Of a DNA stretch of 12,576 nt, positions 6,682 through 12,576 are shown in pieces. Location: positions 1 through 12,576 of the forward strand of contig JADJSZ010000091.1 of NCBI GenBank assembly GCA_016711405.1, given 5' to 3'. The translations under genes were made by a program, and so were the position numbers. The notes beneath the pieces are model-generated. The model ran no database searches. It had not been told where the DNA came from and saw only the letters and a list, made by a program, of their open reading frames with translations. This DNA comes from Candidatus Hadersleviella danica (GTDB lineage: Bacteria; Chloroflexota; Anaerolineae; Promineifilales; Promineifilaceae). Position 1 is the first letter of the stretch, and every line of letters begins with the position of its first letter.

Positions 6682-6739
6682 GTAGGGGTAGGCCTTGTGC
6701 CTACCCGGTGAGCAGGGCAACCACAAGGGTTGCCCCTAC
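6682..6739. repeat. 58-bp double-hairpin element with GTAGGGG/CCCCTAC ends
   Basis: The element starts GTAGGGG and ends CCCCTAC. Inside are two perfect 8-bp hairpins: GGGTAGGC/GCCTACCC (6686-6693 with 6699-6706) and GGGCAACC/GGTTGCCC (6715-6722 with 6728-6735). Their 5-base loops, CTTGT and ACAAG, are reverse complements of each other, so the whole element is roughly palindromic. This is the architecture of REP/MITE-like mobile palindromes; very similar elements are, from memory, scattered in Chloroflexota and cyanobacteria. It sits just after the lipoprotein stop and could also stop transcription. No transposase is nearby. Confidence 0.75.
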
Positions 6740-6746
6740 TAACCGC

Positions 6747-7388
6747 TTACTCCACTTCGTAGTTGAGACCCTCGGCCGTGGTTAAGTCTACAAACACCGT
6801 TTGGCCACTCCAGCCATTGACACTGTCGTGGACACGCACAAAAAATTGGGTCACATCCACGGGAATGGTAATGCCCGCTTGGGTGTGGGTCACGCTTTCT
6901 GCCCCGTTGCTGGGTGGTTCCAGAAGTTGCGTGTAGGGGTCAGCCACATCCTTTTTAATCACCTGCCCCGCTGGGGTGATGATGTCCCAGCCATCGGCGT
7001 AAGCCTCGGCCGTGGGGTTGGCGTACTCAACTGTCACCTCCAACGTCCATGTGCCATCCGTGGCTTGGCTGGCCTTCACAAAGGAGACGGCCGCTTGGTT
7101 GGGGCTGGCTTGGTCTTCGGGTGAGGGATACGCCCCACTGGTGGGCAAGGCGGCTGGGGCGGGCGGGTAGCCCTCTGGGGCAGGGACGAGGGTGGGCAAA
7201 GCGGGGTAGGCTTCCACGACCACGGCCGTGGTTGGCGCAATCGGCAACGTCGGCACAGCTTCCACAGCCACCACCGTCGGTGTCGGCCGTACATTTTCCT
7301 CACCCACAGGCACAATCGGCGCCGTCGGCCCCCCACACCCCATCAACAACAGCCCCATCCCCCAAACCAACACAATGTAGCGTCTCAT
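6747..7388 (-). CDS. Putative secreted lipoprotein with Pro/Ala-rich linker
   Basis: This 213-residue protein has a lipoprotein signal: basic MRRY, a hydrophobic stretch, and a lipobox ending LLMGC with the lipidated Cys18, so it should be anchored outside the membrane. Residues 20-100 form a low-complexity linker rich in Pro, Ala, Val and Thr with loose repeats such as EAYPALPT, EGYPPAP and GAYPSP. Residues 100-213 look like one beta-sandwich (SFVKASQATDGTWTLEVTVE, then THTQAGITIPVDVTQFFVRV), perhaps Ig-like or carbohydrate-binding, but I do not recognise the family. The start at 7388 is preferred because GGAAGG lies 6 bases upstream; an ATG two codons earlier is too close to it. It diverges from the HisN-like gene and is followed by the double-hairpin element. 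Confidence 0.78.
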   Translation of the reverse strand: MRRYIVLVWGMGLLLMGCGGPTAPIVPVGEENVRPTPTVVAVEAVPTLPIAPTTAVVVEAYPALPTLVPAPEGYPPAPAALPTSGAYPSPEDQASPNQAAVSFVKASQATDGTWTLEVTVEYANPTAEAYADGWDIITPAGQVIKKDVADPYTQLLEPPSNGAESVTHTQAGITIPVDVTQFFVRVHDSVNGWSGQTVFVDLTTAEGLNYEVE

Positions 7389-7423
7389 ATACATCCTTCC
7401 ATATAATTTAGCAGTTAGTCTCT

Positions 7424-7451
7424 CAGCTAGTCAGCCTGTCAGCTAGTCAGC
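7424..7451. repeat. Direct repeat CAGCTAGTCAGC, period 8/16
   Basis: The 12-mer CAGCTAGTCAGC occurs at 7424-7435 and 7440-7451, within a wider GTCAGCTA/GTCAGCCT period-8 array. It lies upstream of the lipoprotein start and runs into the AATGACC array. Confidence 0.7.
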
Positions 7452-7496
7452 AAATGACCAATGACAAATGACGAATGACAAGGGACAAATGACCAT
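7451..7496. repeat. Heptamer repeat, AATGACC family, upstream of the HisN-like gene
   Basis: On the plus strand the units are AATGACC, AATGACA, AATGACG, AATGACA, AGGGACA and AATGACC. The array ends 24 bases before the phosphatase ATG, in the same orientation as that gene. A weak -10-like TATACC at 7506-7511 follows, 8 bases before the ATG. Confidence 0.8.
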
Positions 7497-7519
7497 TTTT
7501 ACCAATATACCAACAACCT

Positions 7520-8302
7520 ATGACAACCAACAACCACTTTGCGGAGTATTTAGATTTTGCCCGAGAACTCGCGTGGGAAGCGGGGCGGCTCACTTTGGGC
7601 TATTTTCAGAACGGGATACGGCCGGATTGGAAAGCGGACGACTCCCCTGTGACCATTGCCGACCAGCGGTCTGAACAACTCATTCGCAGTCGCATCGAGG
7701 CGCGTTACCCCAGCCACGCCATCGTCGGCGAAGAGTATGGCGTGACCGAAACGGCCGGGGCGACTCACCGCTGGTTCATTGATCCCATAGACGGCACGAA
7801 ATCGTTCATGCGCGGCGTGCCCTTTTATAGCGTGCTGATTGGGCTGGAAATCGAAGGGCAAATTGAGGTGGGGGTGGCCAATTTCCCCGCGCTGGGCGAG
7901 ATGGTCTCGGCCGCGACGGGGCACGGCTGTTGGTGGAACGGCCGTCGCGTCCACGTTTCGGCGCAAAACAACCTGCGCCAGAGCATTTTGTGCCATATAG
8001 ACACTGCCTCCTTTGCCCGCCACGGCCGAGGCGAAGCGTGGGAACGCCTGCAACGCGCCACCTACTACAACGCTGGCTGGTGCGATGCCTACGGCTATTT
8101 TCTCGTCGCCACGGGGCGGGCCGAAGTGATGCTCGACCCCATCATGGGGGTGTGGGATTCGGCGCCGTTCCCCGCCATTTTCCGCGAAGCAGGCGGCTAT
8201 TTTGGCGATTGGCAGGGCAACGCCACGATTTACGCCAGCGAAGCCCTCGCCACCAATCAGGCTCTGTTGCCCGAAGTATTGCGGATTGTGCGGGGGGAGT
8301 AG
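7520..8302 (+). CDS. hisN: Inositol monophosphatase-family phosphatase, probably histidinol-phosphatase (HisN-type)
   Basis: This 260-residue enzyme belongs to the Li-sensitive, Mg-dependent phosphatase family. Metal ligands are present: GEE (70-72), DPIDGT (88-93) and WD (212-213) before the EAGG loop (223-226). The segment DPIDGTKSFMRGVPFY resembles HisN proteins, which dephosphorylate L-histidinol phosphate in histidine synthesis, more than true inositol phosphatases; substrate remains an inference, and no other his gene is in the window. Length is normal and the frame is uninterrupted. No Shine-Dalgarno precedes the ATG. A weak -10-like TATACC eight bases upstream would give a nearly leaderless mRNA. 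The gene lies wholly inside the antisense extension of the aldehyde dehydrogenase frame; family motifs show this strand is the real coding one. Confidence 0.88.
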   Translation: MTTNNHFAEYLDFARELAWEAGRLTLGYFQNGIRPDWKADDSPVTIADQRSEQLIRSRIEARYPSHAIVGEEYGVTETAGATHRWFIDPIDGTKSFMRGVPFYSVLIGLEIEGQIEVGVANFPALGEMVSAATGHGCWWNGRRVHVSAQNNLRQSILCHIDTASFARHGRGEAWERLQRATYYNAGWCDAYGYFLVATGRAEVMLDPIMGVWDSAPFPAIFREAGGYFGDWQGNATIYASEALATNQALLPEVLRIVRGE

Positions 8303-10012
8303 AGAGGAGAGTGAGTAGTGAAAAGTGAGAAGTGAAAAGTGAGTAGTCCACTTCTCACTTCTCACTTCACCTTTACTCTCTTTCCCGACGACAGCCAGTA
8401 ACACGGCCGCCACCACCCCCACGCCCACGCCCGCCAGCACACGGCCGATGGGCAAGCTCGGCCTTGCTGGTGCAGGTTCGTTTTCGGCCGTGGGCGATGG
8501 GGTAAGGACTTGCCAATCGTGCGCCACCTCTCCCTTTTGCCGCCAACTGCCAAAGGCCACTTTCAGCAACGCCTTCATCTCCCGATACCGATTCGGTTGG
8601 CGCAAAATCGTGGCCACATCCAGCGGATGGGGCGCTTGGCCGACGGCATACCCCTTTACTTGCGTAAATTGGGTCACTTCTTGTGGGCCGTGGATGCGCC
8701 CCGTGCCCGACCGTTTGATGCCGCCAAAGGGCAACTGCGAAACGGCATAATGCGCCATCGCGTCGTTGACCACAACAGTGCCCGCCTCTAGTTGCTGGCC
8801 GACGCGCTCGGCGCGGCGCAAATCGCGGCTCCACACATAGGCGCACAGCCCGTAACGGCAATCGTTCGCCTTCTGGATCGCCTCGGCCTCATCGCGCACC
8901 TTCATAATGGGCAAGACGGGGCCAAAGGTCTCCTCGCGCATCACCTTCATGTCGTGGGTCACGTTGACCAGCACCGTGGGCTGGTGGAACATGCCCTCAC
9001 GGCCGCCGCCTGCGACCACTTGCGCCCCTTTTAGGTGGGCATCTTGCAAATGTTCGCCAATAATTTCGATTTGGCGGGGGAAGGTGATGGGGCCGCAGTT
9101 GTTATCGGTGTGGATGTCGGCCGTGTAGCCAATTTTGAACGCGGCCGTTTCCCGTTTCACCGCCTCCACAAACTGCTCATAGACGCTTTCCACCACATAG
9201 ACGCGCTCCACCGACATGCACACTTGCCCCGAATGGTAGAAGCTGGCCCACACGCTCCACTTGGCCGCCGCTTCCACATCGGCATCTTCCAGCACAATGA
9301 GCGGGTCTTTGCCGCCTAGCTCGGTCAGCACGGGGGTCAGGGTTTCGGCCGCCGCTTTTAAGATGGCTTGCCCGGTGCGCTCCGAACCTGTCACAAAAAT
9401 TAAATCGGGGGGAGCACTGACCACCGCTTGGCCAATTTCGGGGCCGCCATGCACGACGCGCACATAGGGAGCGAGGTCGGGCACGGCCGCGAACAGCTCC
9501 TCAAACAGCAACCCCACCGCTGGGGTCACTTCCGAAGGCTTGATGATGACAGCATTGCCCGCCGCCAACGCGCCCAGCACAGGGGTCATCACTTGCACCA
9601 GCGGATAATTCCACGGCCCAATGACCCCCACAATGCCATAGGGCACATGCTCGGTGTGGTAACGCTTGAAAAGGTAGAGGCCACGCGGCACGCGGCGGGG
9701 GCGCAACCAGCGTGGGGCGTGCTTAATCATGTTGTGCAGGTTGTCTACGGTGATGAACACCTCGACCAGCCCATCTTGGCGGGTTTTGCCACAGTCGCGG
9801 TTGAGCACGGCCGTAATTTCGTCCGCCCTGTCTATGAGATGCTCCTTGAACTTTTGCAGGGCACGGCCGCGCTCCTGCTGGCTCTTATTGCGCCACGTCG
9901 GCAGGTTGTGGCGCAAATCAGCCATCGCCCGCGCCACTTCCGCAGGCGTGCTGGCTTGCATCTCCCCAAACTTCTCCCCCGTTGCAGGGTTCATAAATGG
10001 TAATGTGGTCAT
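7550..10012 (-). CDS. Aldehyde dehydrogenase with C-terminal membrane anchor; frame runs on antisense through the hisN-like gene
   Basis: NAD(P)-dependent oxidation of an aldehyde to an acid is expected. Motifs: GPWNYP with Asn135, the cofactor segment GNAVIIKPSE (152-161), ELGGKDP with Glu231, and SGQVCMS with catalytic Cys265. The family region ends near residue 490. A Pro-rich linker (505-522) and a hydrophobic segment, IGRVLAGVGVGVVAAVLLAV (522-541), follow, suggesting a tail anchor like that of fatty-aldehyde dehydrogenases. After residue 545 (about base 8380) the frame enters the hairpin repeat and stays open another 275 codons, antisense to the phosphatase, to 7550. That extension is almost certainly not functional protein; a normal end near 8380-8360 was probably lost. 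The ATG lies within an AATGACC-type repeat, with AAGGA 10 bases upstream. It may be co-transcribed with the membrane protein gene 76 bp upstream. Confidence 0.88.
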   Translation of the reverse strand: MTTLPFMNPATGEKFGEMQASTPAEVARAMADLRHNLPTWRNKSQQERGRALQKFKEHLIDRADEITAVLNRDCGKTRQDGLVEVFITVDNLHNMIKHAPRWLRPRRVPRGLYLFKRYHTEHVPYGIVGVIGPWNYPLVQVMTPVLGALAAGNAVIIKPSEVTPAVGLLFEELFAAVPDLAPYVRVVHGGPEIGQAVVSAPPDLIFVTGSERTGQAILKAAAETLTPVLTELGGKDPLIVLEDADVEAAAKWSVWASFYHSGQVCMSVERVYVVESVYEQFVEAVKRETAAFKIGYTADIHTDNNCGPITFPRQIEIIGEHLQDAHLKGAQVVAGGGREGMFHQPTVLVNVTHDMKVMREETFGPVLPIMKVRDEAEAIQKANDCRYGLCAYVWSRDLRRAERVGQQLEAGTVVVNDAMAHYAVSQLPFGGIKRSGTGRIHGPQEVTQFTQVKGYAVGQAPHPLDVATILRQPNRYREMKALLKVAFGSWRQKGEVAHDWQVLTPSPTAENEPAPARPSLPIGRVLAGVGVGVVAAVLLAVVGKESKGEVRSEKWTTHFSLLTFHYSLSSLLPPHNPQYFGQQSLIGGEGFAGVNRGVALPIAKIAACFAENGGERRRIPHPHDGVEHHFGPPRGDEKIAVGIAPASVVVGGALQAFPRFASAVAGKGGSVYMAQNALAQVVLRRNVDATAVPPTAVPRRGRDHLAQRGEIGHPHLNLPFDFQPNQHAIKGHAAHERFRAVYGINEPAVSRPGRFGHAILFADDGVAGVTRLDATANELFRPLVGNGHRGVVRFPIRPYPVLKIAQSEPPRFPREFSGKI
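8303..8368. terminator. Heptamer-repeat hairpin between convergent hisN-like and ALDH genes
   Basis: Units AGTGAAA, AGTGAGA, AGTGAAA and AGTGAGT face a near-complementary CTTCTCACTTCTCAC arm. Bases 8329-8346 and 8351-8368 pair at 16 of 18 positions around a 4-base loop. Its position straight after the phosphatase stop suggests a bidirectional transcription stop, although no T-run follows on either strand. It also encodes residues 550 onward of the ALDH frame. Confidence 0.6.
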
Positions 10013-10088
10013 TTGTTATTTGTCCTTGGTCATTTGTCCTTGGTCATTGGCTTTTCACCCTTTGTCCTTCGTCCTTTGTCCTCATTGC
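10013..10088. repeat. Heptamer repeat, AATGACC family, filling the spacer upstream of ALDH
   Basis: On the minus strand the whole gap between the membrane protein stop and the ALDH start is degenerate period 7: AGGACAA, AGGACGA, AATGACC, AGGACAA, AATGACC, AGGACAA, AATAACA. The ALDH ATG itself is part of the last unit. Orientation relative to the downstream gene matches 5265-5305 (for SRAP) and 7451-7496 (for the HisN-like gene). Confidence 0.8.
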
Positions 10089-10607
10089 TCATTTATCTTG
10101 TCCGCTGACCATGATGACGAGCAAAATAAGGGTGGTTGCCCCGACGAGGAGGGTGGCGATTGGCCCTGTGGCGCGGAGCCCCAACTCTAGGTTGAGCAGA
10201 ATCAGAATCATGCCCGCCACGGTTCCTGCCAACAGGCCCGCCAGAACGCCATAGAGGGCACGGCCGAGGGAGACAATCGCCCCGCCGATGGCCGCTCCCA
10301 CCAGCGTGAACCACAGCACCCCCAAAATGGCGAAAATCGTATCGCCCGAGGCTTGGTCGGCGTTCATAAAAATAGCTTCGGCACTGTTAAAGCGGGTGAG
10401 GAGCTGGCCGCCCACCAAAAACAGCCCCGCAAACAGCCCCAACACCCCACCCGCCACCAACGAACCGATGGCGCGGTTGCCCTTTTCGTTAATCGTCCAT
10501 GCTATCGAACCCATAATGGCCCCGATAACGCCGCCCAAGCTAAACCCTTGGGTGACCACACTAAGCAGATAATCGGCCGAATATTGTCCTAGCACCAATG
10601 CAAACAT
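10089..10607 (-). CDS. Small polytopic membrane protein of unknown function
   Basis: This 172-residue protein has about five predicted membrane segments: roughly 19-37, 46-69, 91-114, 119-140 and 147-168. They are rich in Gly and Ala (GGVLGLFAGLFLVGG, GVLAGLLAGTVAG), which suggests tight helix packing as in small channels or transporters, or glycine-zipper proteins. A polar loop with NSAEAIFMNADQASGD (74-89) links helices 2 and 3. I recognise no family signature or catalytic residue. The start is well supported by AAGGAG 6 bases upstream of ATG. It precedes ALDH on the same strand, so the two may be co-transcribed; a shared role is only a guess. The frame is intact and of ordinary composition. 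Confidence 0.78.
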   Translation of the reverse strand: MFALVLGQYSADYLLSVVTQGFSLGGVIGAIMGSIAWTINEKGNRAIGSLVAGGVLGLFAGLFLVGGQLLTRFNSAEAIFMNADQASGDTIFAILGVLWFTLVGAAIGGAIVSLGRALYGVLAGLLAGTVAGMILILLNLELGLRATGPIATLLVGATTLILLVIMVSGQDK

Positions 10608-10613
10608 ATGAAT

Positions 10614-10770
10614 CTCCTTTAAGATAGAGAGAGGTAGAGATAGAGGGAACTGGTTTTTGGCCTAAGTATCCCCAATGCGATTCTCGAAGTACTAAGATGA
10701 GGGGAATAGAGGGGCCTAGGTTGTTTCCTACATATTCCTCTATCTGTATTTCCATCCTCTATCTAGCCCG
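10614..10770. repeat. Divergent spacer with inverted GATAGAG-type repeats
   Basis: Near 10622-10649 the plus strand carries GATAGAGAGAGG and GAGATAGAGGG. Near 10735-10769 the complementary CCTCTATCT occurs twice. The arms could pair around about 85 bp of unremarkable DNA. The same GAGATAGAGGGAA string returns at 12220-12233 at the edge of the tandem array. A small minus-strand frame (10755-10561) in this spacer has no support. TATACC at 10774-10779 is a weak -10 candidate for the downstream reductase. Confidence 0.5.
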
Positions 10771-10803
10771 TCCACTATACCAAATTCCCCTCTGAGGTGA
10801 AAC

Positions 10804-12239
10804 ATGCCCCTAGACCCAACGGCCGCTTTAACCGCCCAATTCCCGCACATATCCTACCGCCCCTTGGCCGACACAGGGGCGTGGGTCAGCGCGGCGGGGT
10901 TTGGGGGGTATCGGGTGGAGGCGGATAACCCTGACCACCTCGCCGCCCTGCGCCATGCCTTGCGCGGGGGCATCAACCTGATAGACACGAGCGCGAATTA
11001 CAGCGATGGCGGTTCGGAGACGGCCGTCGGCCAGATAGTGGCCGAGGGCATCTTGCCCCGCGAACAACTCATCATCGTTTCCAAAGCGGGCTATTTGCAG
11101 GGGCAAAATTACGCCCTCAGCCAGCAAATGCAGGCCGAGGGACGGCCGTTTCCCGACCTCGTCCATTACAGCACAGGGCTAGAGCATTGCCTCCACCCCG
11201 ACTTTTTGGCCGACCAACTGACCCGCTCGTTGGGCAGGTTGGGCTTGGCGCGGCTGGATGTTTTCTTGCTCCACAACCCCGAATATTACCTGAGCCATGC
11301 CAAGCAGATGGGCATCGAAGCGGCCGAGGCACCACGCCGAATACGAGCGGCGGCTGGCCTTGGCCTTTGCCCATTTGGAGCAAGAAGTGGCCCACGGCCG
11401 CATCCGCTGGTACGGCGTGAGTTCCAACACCCTGCCCAGCCCCGCCGACAGCTACGAACACACCTCGCTGGCGCGGCTGGCGGAATTGGCGCGGTCAGCG
11501 GGCGGGGCACAGAACCAGTTTAAGGTGGTGCAACTGCCCTTTAACTTGTTGGAGCGGGGCGCGGCCGAGGAGCGCAACCAGCCCCACGGCCGCACCACAC
11601 TGGCAATGGCGCAAGAATTGGGGCTGGCCGTGCTGGTCAATCGGCCGCTGAACGCCATACAGGGGCACGATTTAATCCGCTTGGCCGATGTGCCGCCCAT
11701 CACCCCGCCCGCCGTGGCGGAACTGGAGGCGGCCGTGGCCGTGGCGGCCGAACGGGAGGAGCAACTCCAACAAGCGATTTTCACCCTGCCCCTGCCCTTC
11801 CGCACCTTGCAGGAATTTTCGGCCACGCTCGCTTCGGCGCGGTTGTTGCGCCAACGCTGGGCGGGCTCTGGCTCGCTGAGCAATTGGCAAGATGTGCGGG
11901 ATGGGTATGTGTCGCCTCGGGTGGCGCTGGGCCTAGACTTTTTGCGCCGCCGCCCCGAAGCCACGGCCGAGGCGCTGGCCACGGGGGAGGCGTATGGCGC
12001 GGCCGTGCAAGCCGCGCTCGGCCTCATCACCGCCCATTACCAAGCGTTGGCGGCCGTGCGGGCGGATGAGATTCGGGCGGCCGTGCCTGCCTTTGCCACC
12101 GCGCCCACCCTGAGCCAAGCGGCCGTGCGCTTTGGCCAGCACACGCCGGGGTCACGGCTGTGCTGGTGAGGTGCGGCGCGTGGCCTATGTGGCGGATGTG
12201 CTGGCGGAGAGGGGAGATAGAGATAGAGGGAAACGATAG
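10804..12239 (+). pseudogene. Aldo/keto reductase gene interrupted by three frameshifts
   Basis: The gene begins well, with GAGGTG followed 4 bases later by ATG. Frame 1 carries the AKR barrel with the catalytic tetrad: Asp61 and Tyr66 in DTSANYSDG, Lys94 in VSKAGY, and His157 in FLLHNPE. Near 11330 one extra base moves the protein into frame 2, which continues AEYERRLALAFAHLEQEVA, RWYGVSSNT and QLPFNLLERGA up to TPG at about 12150. There a one-base loss moves it to frame 1 (VTAVLV), and another near 12173 to frame 3 (RVAYVADVLAERG, stop 12237-12239). Summed, this is a typical long AKR of about 475 residues; the substrate is unknown. Frame 1 alone stops at 11523. Everything else is well conserved, so the damage is recent or consists of base-calling errors. 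The last codons lie in the start of the tandem repeat. Confidence 0.8.
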
Positions 12240-12576
12240 AACGGCACGCGGCAACGATAGAAAGGCACGCGGCAACGCAGAAGGAAACAAGGAGGCGGAT
12301 AAAAAGGGAAGGGGACGCGACCACGAAAGAACGGCAACGCGGCAAAAGAGGAAAGGACACGGCAATGATGAACGGCACGCGGCAACGATGGAAGGGCACG
12401 CGGCAACGATGGAAGGGCACGCGGCAACGATGGAAGGGCACGCGGCAACGATAGAACGGCACGCGGCAACGATGGAAGGGCACGCGGCAACGATGAGAAG
12501 GGCACGCGGAAACGAATGGAAGGGCACGCGGCAACGATGGGAAGGCATCGGCACCGTGATGGAAGTGCACGCGGCA
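12216..12576. repeat. 21-bp tandem repeat array (minisatellite), continues past the window
   Basis: From 12387 the unit is three heptamers: GATGGAA, GGGCACG and CGGCAAC. Clean copies start at 12387, 12408, 12429, 12450 and 12471; variants of 20-22 bp start at 12367, 12492, 12514, 12536 and 12557. Two earlier copies (12235 and 12256) are separated from the rest by a scrambled stretch (12277-12366). The regular unit has no stop codon in any of the six frames, so long ORFs here are automatic. Copies with 20 or 22 bases would break a reading frame, so protein coding is unlikely. A junk, regulatory or structural intergenic array is favoured. Confidence 0.85.

Noticed and set aside
10561..10755. 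Minus-strand frame of 64 codons upstream of the membrane protein
   Set aside because: It overlaps the supported membrane protein start and consists mainly of repeat spacer.
11320..11345. Programmed ribosomal frameshift in the AKR gene
   Set aside because: No slippery heptamer or downstream pseudoknot is apparent, and two further frameshifts follow in the same gene.
12027..12570. Three long overlapping minus-strand frames with SLPRALP-, SIVAACP- and HRCRVPF-type repeats
   Set aside because: All are automatic translations of the 21-bp unit, which has no stop in any frame; the 20-22 bp variants rule out a preserved coding frame.
12367..12576. Possible CRISPR array
   Set aside because: The repeats are contiguous without unique spacers and no cas gene is present.
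1..12576. tRNA or other structured RNA gene
   Set aside because: I looked for T-loop-like GGTTCGA and cloverleaf arms; the only GGTTC hits lie in repeats or pseudogene sequence and do not fold.

Overview
The window looks like chromosomal DNA from a filamentous or otherwise large-genome bacterium, most likely a Chloroflexota member of the Anaerolineae/Promineifilum type. This is inferred from moderately high GC, a two-domain GNAT relative of a kind I associate with that phylum, intergenic spacers built from 7- and 8-base repeats, and a very high density of the hexamer CGGCCG (about 65-70 by eye). There is no tRNA, rRNA, CRISPR array or intact transposon. The genes are mostly single housekeeping or repair genes, not one pathway.

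Layout. Bases 1-2123 hold two decayed genes facing each other: a TIM-barrel glycosidase-like protein (+) and a two-domain GNAT acetyltransferase (-), both readable only by jumping frames. At 2204-2705 lies an intact ribbon-helix-helix regulator gene (-) with a near-consensus promoter flanked by palindromes that share the half-site TGGATG. It is the best candidate regulatory circuit here. A DEAD-box RNA helicase (-, 2849-4105) ends in a repeat hairpin and a strong terminator. A HAD phosphatase (-) and an SRAP/YedK-like DNA-protein crosslink gene (+) diverge from a 56-bp spacer made of heptamer repeats. SRAP converges on a ClpP-like gene (-), and both genes lose their normal 3' ends at the same hairpin repeat, which costs ClpP its catalytic Asp region. 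After a 58-bp double-hairpin element come a lipoprotein gene (-) and a HisN-like phosphatase gene (+), divergent across more repeats. An aldehyde dehydrogenase gene (-) converges on the phosphatase; its stop codon is missing, so its frame stays open through the whole phosphatase gene on the other strand. A small polytopic membrane protein (-) lies upstream of it. An aldo/keto reductase gene (+) carries three frameshifts and runs into a 21-bp tandem array that leaves the window.

Three themes link the region. First, almost every spacer consists of short-period repeats: AATGACC-type units point toward start codons, and hairpin forms sit after stop codons. Second, several genes have damaged or extended 3' ends at or near these repeats. 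Third, genes and pseudogenes alike are peppered with CGGCCG. I see no defence or secretion system. The most unusual material is the repeat ecology, the truncated ClpP with its acidic N-terminus, and the regulator with its operator.
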